7,048 bases of DNA from Cyanobacteriota bacterium (GTDB lineage: Bacteria > Cyanobacteriota > Cyanobacteriia > PCC-6307 > Cyanobiaceae): the NCBI GenBank assembly GCA_947463165.1, contig CANHSW010000106.1, positions 1 to 7,048 on the forward strand, read 5' to 3'. Under the pieces are notes generated by a model, which had not been told where the DNA came from, made no database searches, and worked only from the letters and a program-made list of their open reading frames with translations. Below are positions 1 through 6,229 of this stretch, one piece after another. The position numbers and the translations under genes were made by a program. The first letter of the stretch is position 1; each line of letters begins with the position of its first letter.

Positions 1-21
1 CAATAAATCACCACCATAAAT

Positions 22-53
22 CAAAACACAAAAAACCCCGCCGCAGCGGGGTT
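22..53 (-). terminator. Intrinsic terminator of rpsD
   Basis: Read on the minus strand, downstream of the rpsD stop, a GC-rich stem (arms 36-41 and 46-51, four-base loop 42-45) is followed by six T residues (30-35) and a further T-rich tract. Two A/T pairs (34-35 with 52-53) extend the stem. This is the classical rho-independent layout and lies about 63 bases past the rpsD stop. It should end a single-gene rpsD transcript. Confidence 0.9.
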
Positions 54-115
54 GTCGAATCCAGGAAAGCCAGCCAAACCAGCCGTAATCCAGATATATC
101 TGTATCCCTAAAACC

Positions 116-724
116 TCAAACTTTGCGGCTGTAGAATTCCACCACCAGCAGTTCGTTGATCTCTAGGGCCACCCATTCCCGCTCGCACTTGCTGATCACC
201 TTGGCGGTGAACTTCGGCTTGTCGAGTTCCAGGTGGGGGGGGATGTTGGAGAGGCCCGGGAAGGCCAGGTTGGCTTCCGCCAGCAGTCTGCTGGCCTTGC
301 GTTCGCGCACCGCGATTACATCGCCGGCTCTGCATTGGTAGCTGGGGATGTCTACCACGCGGCCATTCACGGTGATGTGACCGTGGTTCACGAATTGGCG
401 CGCACCGGGCACCGTGGGGCCAAAGCCCAAACGGAAGCACACGTTGTCGAGCCTGTTTTCCAAAAGCTTGAGCAGGTTGGTTCCGGTGGAACCCTCCTGG
501 GCGCGGGCTTTCTTCACGTAGCGCACCAGCTGACGTTCAGAAATGCCGTAATTGAAGCGAAGCTTTTGCTTCTCTTCCAGGCGGATTGCGTATTCGGAGC
601 GCTTGCGACGGGCTTGGCCGTGCTGACCGGGTGGATAAGACCGCTTGGCGGACTTACGGGTGAGACCGGGAAGGTCTCCCAAGCGCCGCGTAATCCTCAG
701 TCGAGGGCCGCGGTAGCGAGACAT
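116..724 (-). CDS. rpsD: 30S ribosomal protein S4
   Basis: This 202-residue protein is a primary 16S rRNA-binding protein that nucleates assembly of the 30S body and helps decoding accuracy. It begins [16 protein letters not shown], the usual start of cyanobacterial and plastid S4, and ends FYSRKV. The N-terminal domain (about 1-90) lacks the four-Cys zinc knuckle seen in some S4 proteins, so it is the zinc-free type. The S4 RNA-binding fold covers about residues 91-155 and includes [12 protein letters not shown] and the [16 protein letters not shown] stretch. Length is normal. The start is ATG at 724-722, with no clear Shine-Dalgarno sequence, as is common in cyanobacteria. The gene stands alone: its own terminator lies to the left, and a divergent gene group begins about 100 bases upstream. 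I see no internal break. Confidence 0.98.
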   Translation of the reverse strand: MSRYRGPRLRITRRLGDLPGLTRKSAKRSYPPGQHGQARRKRSEYAIRLEEKQKLRFNYGISERQLVRYVKKARAQEGSTGTNLLKLLENRLDNVCFRLGFGPTVPGARQFVNHGHITVNGRVVDIPSYQCRAGDVIAVRERKASRLLAEANLAFPGLSNIPPHLELDKPKFTAKVISKCEREWVALEINELLVVEFYSRKV

Positions 725-822
725 AGAACCAAATCGTGGGGATAGGTGGCCCAGGGGCCGTTGAACAAGCGAACCTGACGGCCCGCTGGCGATCGGGCGT
801 CGAGCATGCTGGGTAGACCCGC

Positions 823-1137
823 TTGCCTCGCGCCTTGCCGCGCCAACGATCGATTCTATCGGTTGGCCCCCGGACCCCTCTTGGCCCGCTGGCCGCCACT
901 CCCCCTGGAGCCTCCCCCGGGCCCCTGGCCCTGCTGCTGCTGGGCCTGATCGGCCTCTACCGCCAGTGGATCTCCCCCCTGCTGGGGCCCCGCTGCCGCT
1001 TCATCCCCAGCTGCAGCGCCTATGGCCTGGAGGCGATCGAACGCCATGGGGTGTGGCGCGGCGGTTGGCTCACCCTGCGGCGGCTGCTGCGCTGCCATCC
1101 CTTCACCCCCTGCGGCTGCGATCCGGTGCCTGATTGA
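823..1137 (+). CDS. yidD: YidD, membrane protein insertion efficiency factor
   Basis: YidD is a small, peripheral inner-membrane protein that assists YidC-dependent insertion of membrane proteins. The family core is clear from about residue 42: [19 protein letters not shown], then [15 protein letters not shown], and a C-terminal RCHPF...DPVPD. The amphipathic or hydrophobic segment is at 35-46. Cysteines lie at 58, 64, 91, 97 and 99. The last two sit where I recall GGYDPVP in many relatives (here CGCDPVP). The start is uncertain. An in-frame TAG at 814-816 closes the frame upstream, and there is no ATG or GTG before the core, so translation must begin at TTG 823, TTG 835 or a later CTG such as 925. 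The Pro/Ala-rich first 34 residues may therefore not be translated. The stop overlaps the next gene's ATG (TGATG). Family certain; start weak. Confidence 0.9.
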   Translation: MPRALPRQRSILSVGPRTPLGPLAATPPGASPGPLALLLLGLIGLYRQWISPLLGPRCRFIPSCSAYGLEAIERHGVWRGGWLTLRRLLRCHPFTPCGCDPVPD

Positions 1138-1457
1138 TGCAGAACTCCCCAGCGCCGGATCACATCGCTCAAGAGCTGATGGAGCAGGAAGGCATGCAGT
1201 TGCTGCTGTTCAGCCGCCAGGGCTGCTGTCTCTGCCAGGGGCTGGAGGAAAAACTGCGCGCCCTGCTGCCGCCCCCCCAGCTGTTGGTGCACAACGTGGA
1301 TGCCAACCCGGCTCTGCTGGCCCGCTACGACCTGGAGGTGCCCGTGTTGGCCATCCAGCAGCCAGGAGGGGGCTGGCGCGAGCTGCCGCGCCTGCCGCCC
1401 CGGTTGGCGGGGGAGGGCCTGCGGCTCTGGTTGCAAAGACAGGGCTGGCGGGGCTGA
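1137..1457 (+). CDS. Glutaredoxin-like (DUF836-type) thiol protein
   Basis: This 106-residue protein has a thioredoxin-fold glutaredoxin-like sequence: a first strand LLLFSRQGC leading to a CxxC site (C30-C-L-C33), a second strand LLVHNVDAN, and a cis-proline loop EVPVL with Pro69. These are marks of the short glutaredoxin-like family (DUF836). Members are presumed thiol-disulfide oxidoreductases, but the substrate is unknown. The first ATG (1137) overlaps the yidD stop in TGATG, which suggests translational coupling. Two later in-frame ATGs (1179 and 1194) are also possible. The one at 1194 is preceded by purine-rich GGAGCAGGAAGG and would begin right at the fold, so residues 1-19 may be extra. 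murE starts 58 bases after the stop. The genes yidD, this one and murE probably form one operon. Fold confident; partner and exact start not. Confidence 0.88.
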   Translation: MQNSPAPDHIAQELMEQEGMQLLLFSRQGCCLCQGLEEKLRALLPPPQLLVHNVDANPALLARYDLEVPVLAIQQPGGGWRELPRLPPRLAGEGLRLWLQRQGWRG

Positions 1458-1515
1458 TTTCCCCCCGGCGGCGATCGAGCCGCTTAGAAAGGCTCCAATT
1501 CCCGGTGGTGGGCCC

Positions 1516-3042
1516 ATGACCCAGCAGCTCCATGCCCTCCTGCGCCATGGGGGACTGGAGCCCCCTGGGCACCTTCAAAACCAGCCGGTATCGCAGGTTT
1601 GCTGTGATTCGCGCCTCGTGCAGGCCGGCAGCCTGTTTATCGGTTTGCCCGGCAGCCGGGTGGATGGGGGCTGCCTCTGGCCAGAGGCCCTGGCCGCTGG
1701 GGCGGTGGCGGCGGTGATCGGCGCCGCCGCCGCCGCCCAGCGGCCCCCCGCCGCAGAAGATCCGGTGCTGGTGGTGGCCGATCCGCTGGCCGCCTGGGCC
1801 GGGCGCCTGGCGGCGGCCTTCTGGCAGCAACCCAGCCAGGCGATGCGCTTGATCGGTGTTACCGGCACCAACGGCAAAACCACCACCACCAGCTTGATCG
1901 AACACCTGGCCGCCGAGGCCGGCCGGCCGGCGGCCCTCTTCGGCACCCTGGTAAATCGTTGGCCCGGCCATAGCCACACCGCCGAACACACAACTGCCTT
2001 TGCCGATCAGCTGCAGGCCCAGCTGGCGGCGGCCCTGGCCGCCGGCACCCAGGTGGCTGCCATGGAGGTGAGCTCCCATGCCCTCGATCAACAACGGGTG
2101 GCCGGCTGCAGCTTCGCGGCGGCCGTATTCACAAACCTCAGCCAGGATCACCTCGACTACCACGCCTCCATGGAGGCCTATTTCGAAGCCAAGGCCCTGC
2201 TGTTTGCCCCCGATCAAGCCCTGGGGGGCGCTGTGGTCAATGTGGATGATCCCTGGGGAGCCCAGCTGGCCCAGCGGATTGAGCGCCAGAGCCCCAGCTG
2301 CCGCCTCTGGCGCTGTTCCCTCAACAACGGCCCGGCCGAACTGCGGCTCACCGATCTGCGCTTTGGGCCCAGCGGCATCGACGGCACCCTGATCAGCCCC
2401 GTTGGCAGCGGTGCCTTCCGCTCCCCCCTGGTGGGTCGCTTCAATGCGATGAACCTGCTCCAGGCGGTGGGGGTGCTGGCGCTGCTGGAGCTGCCCCTGC
2501 CGCTATTGCTCCAGGGGCTGGCCAGTTTTCAGGGGGTGCCGGGCCGCATGCAGCGGGTGGCCATCGCCGGGCTGGATGCCGCTGCCGCCTCCCAGTTACC
2601 CGGCGTGATCGTCGACTACGCCCACACCCCCGATGGCCTGGAAAACGCCCTGGGGGCCGCCAGGCCCTTTTGTGATGGTCGGTTGATCTGCGTGTTTGGC
2701 TGCGGCGGCGACCGCGACCGCGGCAAGCGGCCCCTGATGGGGGAGATCGCCGCCCGGCTGGCCGATCAGGTGTGGGTCACCTCCGATAACCCCCGCACAG
2801 AAGACCCCGCCCAAATCCTCCAAGACGTGGTGGCCGGCATCCCCGCCGGCAGCCCGCTGCAGGTGGAGGCCGATCGAGCCATAGCCATTGCTGCGGCCAT
2901 CGCCGGGGCGGCGGCTAACGATCTGGTGATCATCGCCGGAAAGGGCCACGAAGATTATCAAATATTGGGCACAACAAAAATTCATTTCGATGATCGTGAG
3001 CATGCCGAAACGGCCCTGCGGGCCAAACTTGGCAGTTCGTGA
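1516..3042 (+). CDS. murE: UDP-MurNAc-L-Ala-D-Glu:meso-diaminopimelate ligase
   Basis: MurE adds meso-diaminopimelate to UDP-MurNAc-L-Ala-D-Glu using ATP, the third amino-acid step of cytoplasmic peptidoglycan synthesis. The product is 508 residues, normal for the family. The N-terminal substrate domain (about 1-105) contains [16 protein letters not shown]. The ATP-binding P-loop is [12 protein letters not shown], with Lys121. [10 protein letters not shown] follows, then the Lys expected to be carbamylated (Lys226 in YFEAKALLF). The C-terminal domain has [25 protein letters not shown], and GKGHEDYQ near the end. The diaminopimelate-specific DNPR motif is at 424-427 in SDNPRTEDP, so this is a meso-DAP rather than a lysine enzyme. 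The chosen ATG at 1516 fits the family N terminus. The frame is open upstream to 1300, but only as a shadow of the glutaredoxin gene. It is probably cotranscribed with the two genes before it. Confidence 0.98.
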   Translation: MTQQLHALLRHGGLEPPGHLQNQPVSQVCCDSRLVQAGSLFIGLPGSRVDGGCLWPEALAAGAVAAVIGAAAAAQRPPAAEDPVLVVADPLAAWAGRLAAAFWQQPSQAMRLIGVTGTNGKTTTTSLIEHLAAEAGRPAALFGTLVNRWPGHSHTAEHTTAFADQLQAQLAAALAAGTQVAAMEVSSHALDQQRVAGCSFAAAVFTNLSQDHLDYHASMEAYFEAKALLFAPDQALGGAVVNVDDPWGAQLAQRIERQSPSCRLWRCSLNNGPAELRLTDLRFGPSGIDGTLISPVGSGAFRSPLVGRFNAMNLLQAVGVLALLELPLPLLLQGLASFQGVPGRMQRVAIAGLDAAAASQLPGVIVDYAHTPDGLENALGAARPFCDGRLICVFGCGGDRDRGKRPLMGEIAARLADQVWVTSDNPRTEDPAQILQDVVAGIPAGSPLQVEADRAIAIAAAIAGAAANDLVIIAGKGHEDYQILGTTKIHFDDREHAETALRAKLGSS

Positions 3043-3049
3043 AGATCAG

Positions 3050-3069
3050 CTGGCGCGGCCAGGGTTTTT
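3050..3069 (+). terminator. Probable short intrinsic terminator after murE
   Basis: Eight bases after the murE stop, the arms CTGGC (3050-3054) and GCCAG (3058-3062) form a five-pair GC-rich stem with a three-base loop. GG and then five T residues (3065-3069) follow. The stem is short but the layout is right for rho-independent termination. If it works, aqpZ at 3112 needs its own promoter. Confidence 0.5.
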
Positions 3070-3111
3070 CGATACTCTGCAGCCGCCCACTATTGCTAGC
3101 TTTTCTTACCG

Positions 3112-3870
3112 ATGGCCCAGGCTGTTCCAATCTCTAAAAAGTTCTTAGCCGAACTTTTTGGCACCTTCTGGCTAGTGCTTGGCGGTTGCGGTAGCGCCGC
3201 CATCGCCGCCAATTTCCCCTATTTGCTCGGTGCCGACGTGGCCCCTGGCAACCCCTTCGGCTTGGGTTTCCTCGGCGTTTCCTTCGCCTTTGGCCTCACC
3301 GTGGTGACCATGGCCTATGCCATTGGTCACATCTCCGGCTGCCATCTCAACCCAGCAGTGAGCTTTGGTCTCTGGGCCAGTGGCCGCTTCAAGGGCTCTG
3401 AACTGCTCCCCTACATCTCCGCCCAGGTGATCGGCGCCGTGCTCGCCGGCGGTTTCATCAAGCTGGTGCTAGCCGGTGGCCCCGCCCTGAGCCTGGTGAT
3501 GAGCGGCAGCAATCCGCTGGCCACCAACGGTTTTGGCGCCCATTCCCCCGGTGGCTACGGCTTCTGGGCGGCCCTGATCGTGGAATTTGTGCTCACCTTC
3601 TTCTTCCTGCTGGTGATCATTGGCGCCACCGATAAGTTGGCCTCCGCCGGTTTCGCCGGCCTGGCCATCGGTCTCACCCTCACCCTGATCCACATGATCA
3701 GCATCCCGGTCACCAACACCTCGGTAAACCCCGCCCGCAGCACCGGCGTAGCCCTCTGGGCGGGTGGCGAGGCCGTGGGTCAGCTGTGGCTGTTCTGGCT
3801 GGCCCCGATCGCCGGCGCCCTGCTGGCCGGCTGGGTGTACCGCAACGTCTGGGAACAGGCCGCCGACTGA
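3112..3870 (+). CDS. aqpZ: Aquaporin Z-type water channel
   Basis: This is a 252-residue inner-membrane channel of the MIP family with six transmembrane helices and two half-helices. Both pore motifs are intact: NPA at 80-82 ([12 protein letters not shown]) and NPA at 206-208 followed by Arg209 ([10 protein letters not shown]). The selectivity-filter residues match those of E. coli AqpZ by position relative to the NPA boxes: Phe60, His194, Thr203 and Arg209. That is the narrow, water-selective filter, not the wider glycerol type. A somewhat longer first loop ([14 protein letters not shown]) precedes helix 2. The start ATG at 3112 gives the usual [20 protein letters not shown] opening; there is no Shine-Dalgarno sequence. 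Its likely job is rapid water flux during osmotic or volume changes. The stop codon lies inside a 15-bp tandem repeat, and scraps of an aquaporin 3' end recur at 4818-4880. Confidence 0.96.
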   Translation: MAQAVPISKKFLAELFGTFWLVLGGCGSAAIAANFPYLLGADVAPGNPFGLGFLGVSFAFGLTVVTMAYAIGHISGCHLNPAVSFGLWASGRFKGSELLPYISAQVIGAVLAGGFIKLVLAGGPALSLVMSGSNPLATNGFGAHSPGGYGFWAALIVEFVLTFFFLLVIIGATDKLASAGFAGLAIGLTLTLIHMISIPVTNTSVNPARSTGVALWAGGEAVGQLWLFWLAPIAGALLAGWVYRNVWEQAAD

Positions 3871-3902
3871 TAGGCCGCCAATTGACAGGTCGTCGACTGA
3901 GC
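3858..3902 (+). repeat. 15-bp tandem repeat, three units, across the aqpZ stop
   Basis: Three imperfect 15-bp units follow each other (3858-3872, 3873-3887, 3888-3902), each on the pattern GGcCGcCgAcTGAnn. Unit 2 matches unit 1 at 12 of 15 bases and unit 3 matches it at 11 of 15. Because 15 is a multiple of three, each unit repeats a TGA in the aqpZ frame; the first is the real stop at 3868-3870. The origin is probably slipped replication at the gene end. Confidence 0.75.
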
Positions 3903-3936
3903 GCCTAAGCCCTGGCTCAGCAGCGGCCAGCTCCAG

Positions 3937-3968
3937 GGGGGAGCCGGCCCAGATGGGTGGGCTCCCCC
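3937..3968. other. Strong hairpin between aqpZ and the toxin gene
   Basis: GGGGGAGCC (3937-3945) and GGCTCCCCC (3960-3968) are perfect nine-base inverted arms around a 14-base loop. The hairpin sits between convergent genes (aqpZ on plus, toxin on minus), where a bidirectional terminator would be useful. Neither strand has a T-run after it, so intrinsic termination is not proven. Confidence 0.5.
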
Positions 3969-3969
3969 G

Positions 3970-4016
3970 TAGCCGTTTCAGCCGATCTGGGCCAGGGCCT
4001 CCAGGAGCACCTCGGG
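3970..4016 (-). pseudogene. Detached copy of the 3' end of the C-DES-like gene
   Basis: Bases 3970-3998 are identical over 29 bp to 4882-4910, which is the last codons, stop and 8 bases of trailer of the intact C-DES-like gene. Read on the minus strand here, the frame gives EVLLEALAQIG followed by TGA at 3980-3978. The intact gene ends EIERLLEALAQIG. Similarity fades beyond about 4016, and the upstream frame (CWEPEALLLAPE) does not resemble the enzyme. It is a fragment, not a gene. It forms the left boundary of the block holding the first toxin-antitoxin pair. Confidence 0.75.
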
Positions 4017-4073
4017 AGCCAGCAGCAACGCCTCTGGCTCCCAACAGCGCCTTGGGCGCCAGGGGGCAGAGCC

Positions 4074-4475
4074 TTAAGAGGTGGGTTGATGCAGGGGCCT
4101 CGCCTGATCTGGGAAGGCGGAAAGGATCTTCTGGTCTTCTGTGACCAGGGGAACACCCAACTGCTGCGCAGCGGCCACGAACTCACAGTCGTAGGCGCTG
4201 CAGCGGCTGCTGCTGGCCAGTGCCAGCACCTGCTCCGACGACACGGGTTCCTCATGGGCCGAGAGGATTGCCTCGGCTTTCTCCATCAGAGCGAGCGCAG
4301 CAGGCAGATTCAGCAAATCCCGGCGGAGGTAGGTGGCGAGCACGTTGCGCCACTCGCTGCGCCAGAGCGGCGGGGCCGCCCACTGGGGGTGGTCCAGCAA
4401 CAGAGCCTCGGCCAGCGATGTCTTGGGTCCTGGGAGCAGCAGATAGGCCAGCACGTTGGTGTCGACGACGATCAA
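4074..4475 (-). CDS. vapC: PIN-domain toxin (VapC/FitB type)
   Basis: This is a complete 133-residue PIN-domain protein, the usual length for VapC toxins, which are Mg-dependent ribonucleases held inactive by a cognate antitoxin. The fold opens MIVVDTNVLAYLL with Asp5. Glu41 is in LWRSEWRNVL, Asp96 in SAYDCEFVAAA, and Asp114 in LVTEDQKIL. All four acidic residues expected of an active site are therefore present and the toxin looks functional. The start is TTG at 4475-4473, overlapping the antitoxin stop in TTGA. It is supported by GAGGG (4486-4482 on the minus strand) about seven bases upstream and by the family's invariant N terminus. Overlap and a weak start codon fit translational coupling that keeps toxin below antitoxin. 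The RNA target cannot be told from the sequence. Confidence 0.92.
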   Translation of the reverse strand: MIVVDTNVLAYLLLPGPKTSLAEALLLDHPQWAAPPLWRSEWRNVLATYLRRDLLNLPAALALMEKAEAILSAHEEPVSSEQVLALASSSRCSAYDCEFVAAAQQLGVPLVTEDQKILSAFPDQARPLHQPTS

Positions 4476-4717
4476 GGCCGACCCTCACGCTTGGCGGCGT
4501 CGATCTCGGCGGGGTCGAAGCTGTGGGGGCCGAGGCTCTCGCGCAGGGCCCTGATCTCCGCCAGCTGCTGCTCAACAGACGGCGAGGCCGAGCCAAGACC
4601 GGCCTCCAGACAGACGATGGCCTCGTTGTTGAGGCTGCGCCGGTGGCGCTTGGCTGCTGCGGCCAGCCGGGCATGGAGCGCGTCTGGCAAGTTTTTGAGG
4701 GTGAGTGTTTTGGCCAT
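4472..4717 (-). CDS. vapB: FitA-like ribbon-helix-helix antitoxin
   Basis: This 81-residue protein is encoded directly upstream of the PIN toxin. The N-terminal half MAKTLTLKNLPDALHARL followed by AAAAKRHRRSLNNEAIVCLE is a typical ribbon-helix-helix DNA-binding unit of the FitA/Arc type: the strand KTLTLKNLP, then two helices. The C-terminal half (about 45-81, EQQLAEIRALRESL...DPAEIDAAKREGRP) is charged and probably wraps and blocks the toxin active site. The start is ATG at 4717-4715. Such antitoxins usually dimerise on a palindrome in their own promoter and repress the operon together with the toxin. A 28-bp palindrome lies 32 bases upstream of this ATG and fits that role. The stop overlaps the toxin start by four bases. 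Confidence 0.92.
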   Translation of the reverse strand: MAKTLTLKNLPDALHARLAAAAKRHRRSLNNEAIVCLEAGLGSASPSVEQQLAEIRALRESLGPHSFDPAEIDAAKREGRP

Positions 4718-4748
4718 GGCAGCCAGTGATCAATGACCCAGCGGTCGC

Positions 4749-4776
4749 GCAACCATTATGGATCCATTCTGGTTGC
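4749..4776. promoter_or_regulatory. 28-bp palindrome, likely vapBC operator
   Basis: The outer arms GCAACCA (4749-4755) and TGGTTGC (4770-4776) flank a perfect inner ten-base palindrome ATGGATCCAT (4758-4767). Both share the same centre, and only two base pairs per half (4756-4757 against 4768-4769) break symmetry. That makes 24 of 28 positions symmetric. It lies just upstream of the antitoxin start and covers the -10 and most of the spacer of the predicted promoter, so a ribbon-helix-helix dimer or tetramer bound here would block transcription. Confidence 0.7.
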
Positions 4777-4783
4777 ATGCGAA
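4755..4783 (-). promoter_or_regulatory. Predicted sigma-70-type promoter of vapBC
   Basis: On the minus strand, TTCGCA (4783-4778) stands 17 bases from CATAAT (4760-4755). These match the -35 consensus at four of six and the -10 at five of six positions. Transcription would start near 4748 and give a leader of about 30 bases before the antitoxin ATG. The -10 and spacer lie inside the palindrome, which supports both calls. Confidence 0.55.
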
Positions 4784-4817
4784 GCCAGGAGTGGCTGGGC
4801 AGCCTGGTTTAGCCCTT

Positions 4818-4880
4818 GGAACCGGTGCAGCCCTTGGGCCTGGCCACATAGGCAGCTTGTGGTTGTTCTGGCTGGCCCCT
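4818..4880 (+). pseudogene. Remnant of an aquaporin gene 3' region
   Basis: Read from 4818, the plus strand gives GTGAAL, then [15 protein letters not shown]. This aligns with intact Aqp[24 protein letters not shown] if two residues are deleted. At base level, 4860-4879 matches aqpZ 3787-3806 at 19 of 20 positions, in the same codon frame. The similarity stops at 4880 and the sequence runs at once into the trailer of the C-DES-like gene. It has no start and no NPA box, so it is dead. The more diverged upstream part suggests it is old, or came from another aquaporin allele. Confidence 0.65.
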
Positions 4881-4881
4881 T

Positions 4882-4910
4882 TAGCCGTTTCAGCCGATCT
4901 GGGCCAGGGC
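4882..4910. repeat. 29-bp direct repeat, right copy
   Basis: This stretch is identical to 3970-3998, 912 bases away in the same orientation. It spans the stop of the C-DES-like gene (TGA at 4892-4890), eight bases of trailer and the last six codons. The two copies bracket the intact vapBC pair. Confidence 0.9.
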
Positions 4911-6152
4911 TTCCAGCAGTCGCTCGATTTCCGCTTCCTCGGTGCAGATGTGGGTGCAGGCCCGCAGGCAATGGGGATCCGCCAGGCTGCGCAGCCAAAT
5001 CCCCTGGCGGCCCAAGGCCGTCACTATCGCCTCAGGCCCCAGCAGCATCTCGGGCGTCGGCACCTCTTCGAGCTCCTGGCCGCCCAAATTGGAATTGCTT
5101 CTCCGCCGTTGCTGGGGGGCCTCCAGGGTGAAACTCACCAGTCCCGCCGGTGGCCTCACCTCCAGCAGCGTCTTGGCGCCTGGAATTAGTTGCAACCCCT
5201 GCCATAGCTGGCCACTGAGCTGGCGGATCCGCTCCAGCCGCGCCTGGGCCGAACCCTCCGCCTCCAGTAGTTGCAGCGAGCGGTTCAAGCCGGCGGCCAG
5301 GGGCAGGCAAGAGGTGGCCACCTCAAAACGGCGCGCATCGCCGTGGAAGCCGCTGTTGCCGCTGCTCTCCTGGCTGAGGCTGCGCCAACCAATCAAGGTG
5401 GGTTGTGATTCTGCCAGCAGCCGCTCCGACACCACCACCACCCCCAACCCCTCCGGACCGCAGCACCACTTGTGGCCCGTGCAGGCGTAGATGTCGGCGG
5501 CGGCGGCGGCATTGGCGCTGCCCGCTTCCGCCAGCGGCAGGCTGCCCAGGCTCTGGGCCCCATCCACCAGCAGCCAAGCCTGGCTGGGATGTTGGTGCAG
5601 CGCTTCGGCCACCGCCGCGATCGGCATCACCTGGCCCGTGTTCCAGAGCAGATGGGAGAGCACCACAAGTTTTGTGCGGGGCGTCAACGCCGCCTCCAAC
5701 CGCTCCAGCACGGCCGTGGCGGCGGTGGTTTCGCAGCCGCGCAGATCCCCCACCGCCAGTTCGCTCAACTCCAGCCCCTCGCGGCGGGCCAGCTCCCGGC
5801 AGGCGGCCACCACGCCCGGATGTTCGCAGTCGCCGATCAGCAGTTGATCGCCCGCTCGCCAGGGCAGACCCCAGAGGGGCAGCACGCAGCCGCTGGTTAC
5901 GTTCTCAGTGAAGGCCAGCCGCTGGGGGGCCACGCCGCACCAGCGGCCCAGCCGCTGGCGCAATTCGGCGCTGATGCGCTCCAGATAGGGCCACACATCA
6001 CCGGTGAACGGGCCCAGCTGCTGAATTTGACGCCAGGCGGCCAGGATCGCCTCCAGGGAGGCCTCCGGCAGGGGCCCCTGGCCGCCGTAGTTGAAGTAGG
6101 TCTTGTTAGCCAGGGCGGGCAGCTGGCCGCGGAAGGAGATCGGCTGGGGCAA
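4890..6152 (-). CDS. C-DES-like cysteine/cystine C-S lyase (PLP, class V fold)
   Basis: This 420-residue fold-type I PLP enzyme closely resembles, as I recall it, the Synechocystis L-cysteine/cystine lyase C-DES, which splits cystine to pyruvate, ammonia and cysteine persulfide and can feed iron-sulfur cluster formation. Shared stretches include LPALANKTYFNYGGQG at the start, CEHPG with His111, SHLLWNTGQV (166-175), VDGAQS with Asp197, GHKW with the PLP Lys228, GWRS (255-258), RFEVATS and LRSLADPHCLRACTH (387-401). It lacks the C-terminal active-site Cys loop of true NifS/IscS desulfurases that I would expect. About 25 hydrophilic residues at 347-372 (QQRRRSNSNLGGQELEEVPT onward) look inserted. 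The start is TTG at 6152; an in-frame TGA eight codons upstream rules out a longer form. Annotation pipelines may say 'aminotransferase class V' or 'isopenicillin N epimerase'; the lyase fits better. Confidence 0.9.
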   Translation of the reverse strand: MPQPISFRGQLPALANKTYFNYGGQGPLPEASLEAILAAWRQIQQLGPFTGDVWPYLERISAELRQRLGRWCGVAPQRLAFTENVTSGCVLPLWGLPWRAGDQLLIGDCEHPGVVAACRELARREGLELSELAVGDLRGCETTAATAVLERLEAALTPRTKLVVLSHLLWNTGQVMPIAAVAEALHQHPSQAWLLVDGAQSLGSLPLAEAGSANAAAAADIYACTGHKWCCGPEGLGVVVVSERLLAESQPTLIGWRSLSQESSGNSGFHGDARRFEVATSCLPLAAGLNRSLQLLEAEGSAQARLERIRQLSGQLWQGLQLIPGAKTLLEVRPPAGLVSFTLEAPQQRRRSNSNLGGQELEEVPTPEMLLGPEAIVTALGRQGIWLRSLADPHCLRACTHICTEEAEIERLLEALAQIG

Positions 6153-6229
6153 TGTCTCTGCTGCGACTGCTAATCAGCTTTAGCCATCGCCCGCCGGAGC
6201 TCGCTGTGGATGTGGCACGCCAGGCTTAG

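Noticed and set aside
91..102. 12-base palindrome CAGATATATCTG just after rpsD
   Set aside because: Short and AT-rich at its centre; with a strong terminator following, I see no reason to give it a function.
742..768. Possible rpsD promoter (TTGTTC and TATCCC on the minus strand)
   Set aside because: Only three of six matches in each box; not better than chance.
1300..1515. Open frame extending murE 72 codons upstream
   Set aside because: It overlaps the glutaredoxin-like gene out of frame, its translation looks like nothing, and the family N terminus fits ATG 1516.
1210..2217. Long minus-strand open frame of 335 codons
   Set aside because: It is antisense to the glutaredoxin-like gene and murE; its composition (Gly, Arg, His-rich, no recognisable fold) is that of a shadow frame in GC-rich DNA.
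3062..3111. Possible aqpZ promoter (GATACT or TATTGC as -10)
   Set aside because: No acceptable -35 at the right distance for either candidate.
3957..4736. Plus-strand open frame of 259 codons across the vapBC region
   Set aside because: It is antisense to two well-supported genes and shows no family features.
5472..6173. Plus-strand open frame of 233 codons opposite the C-DES-like gene
   Set aside because: The minus strand carries a clear PLP enzyme throughout; this is its antisense shadow.
6169..6184. Five-base inverted arms GCTAA/TTAGC between the lyase and the AbrB antitoxin
   Set aside because: Arms are too short to call an operator, although the position would suit one.
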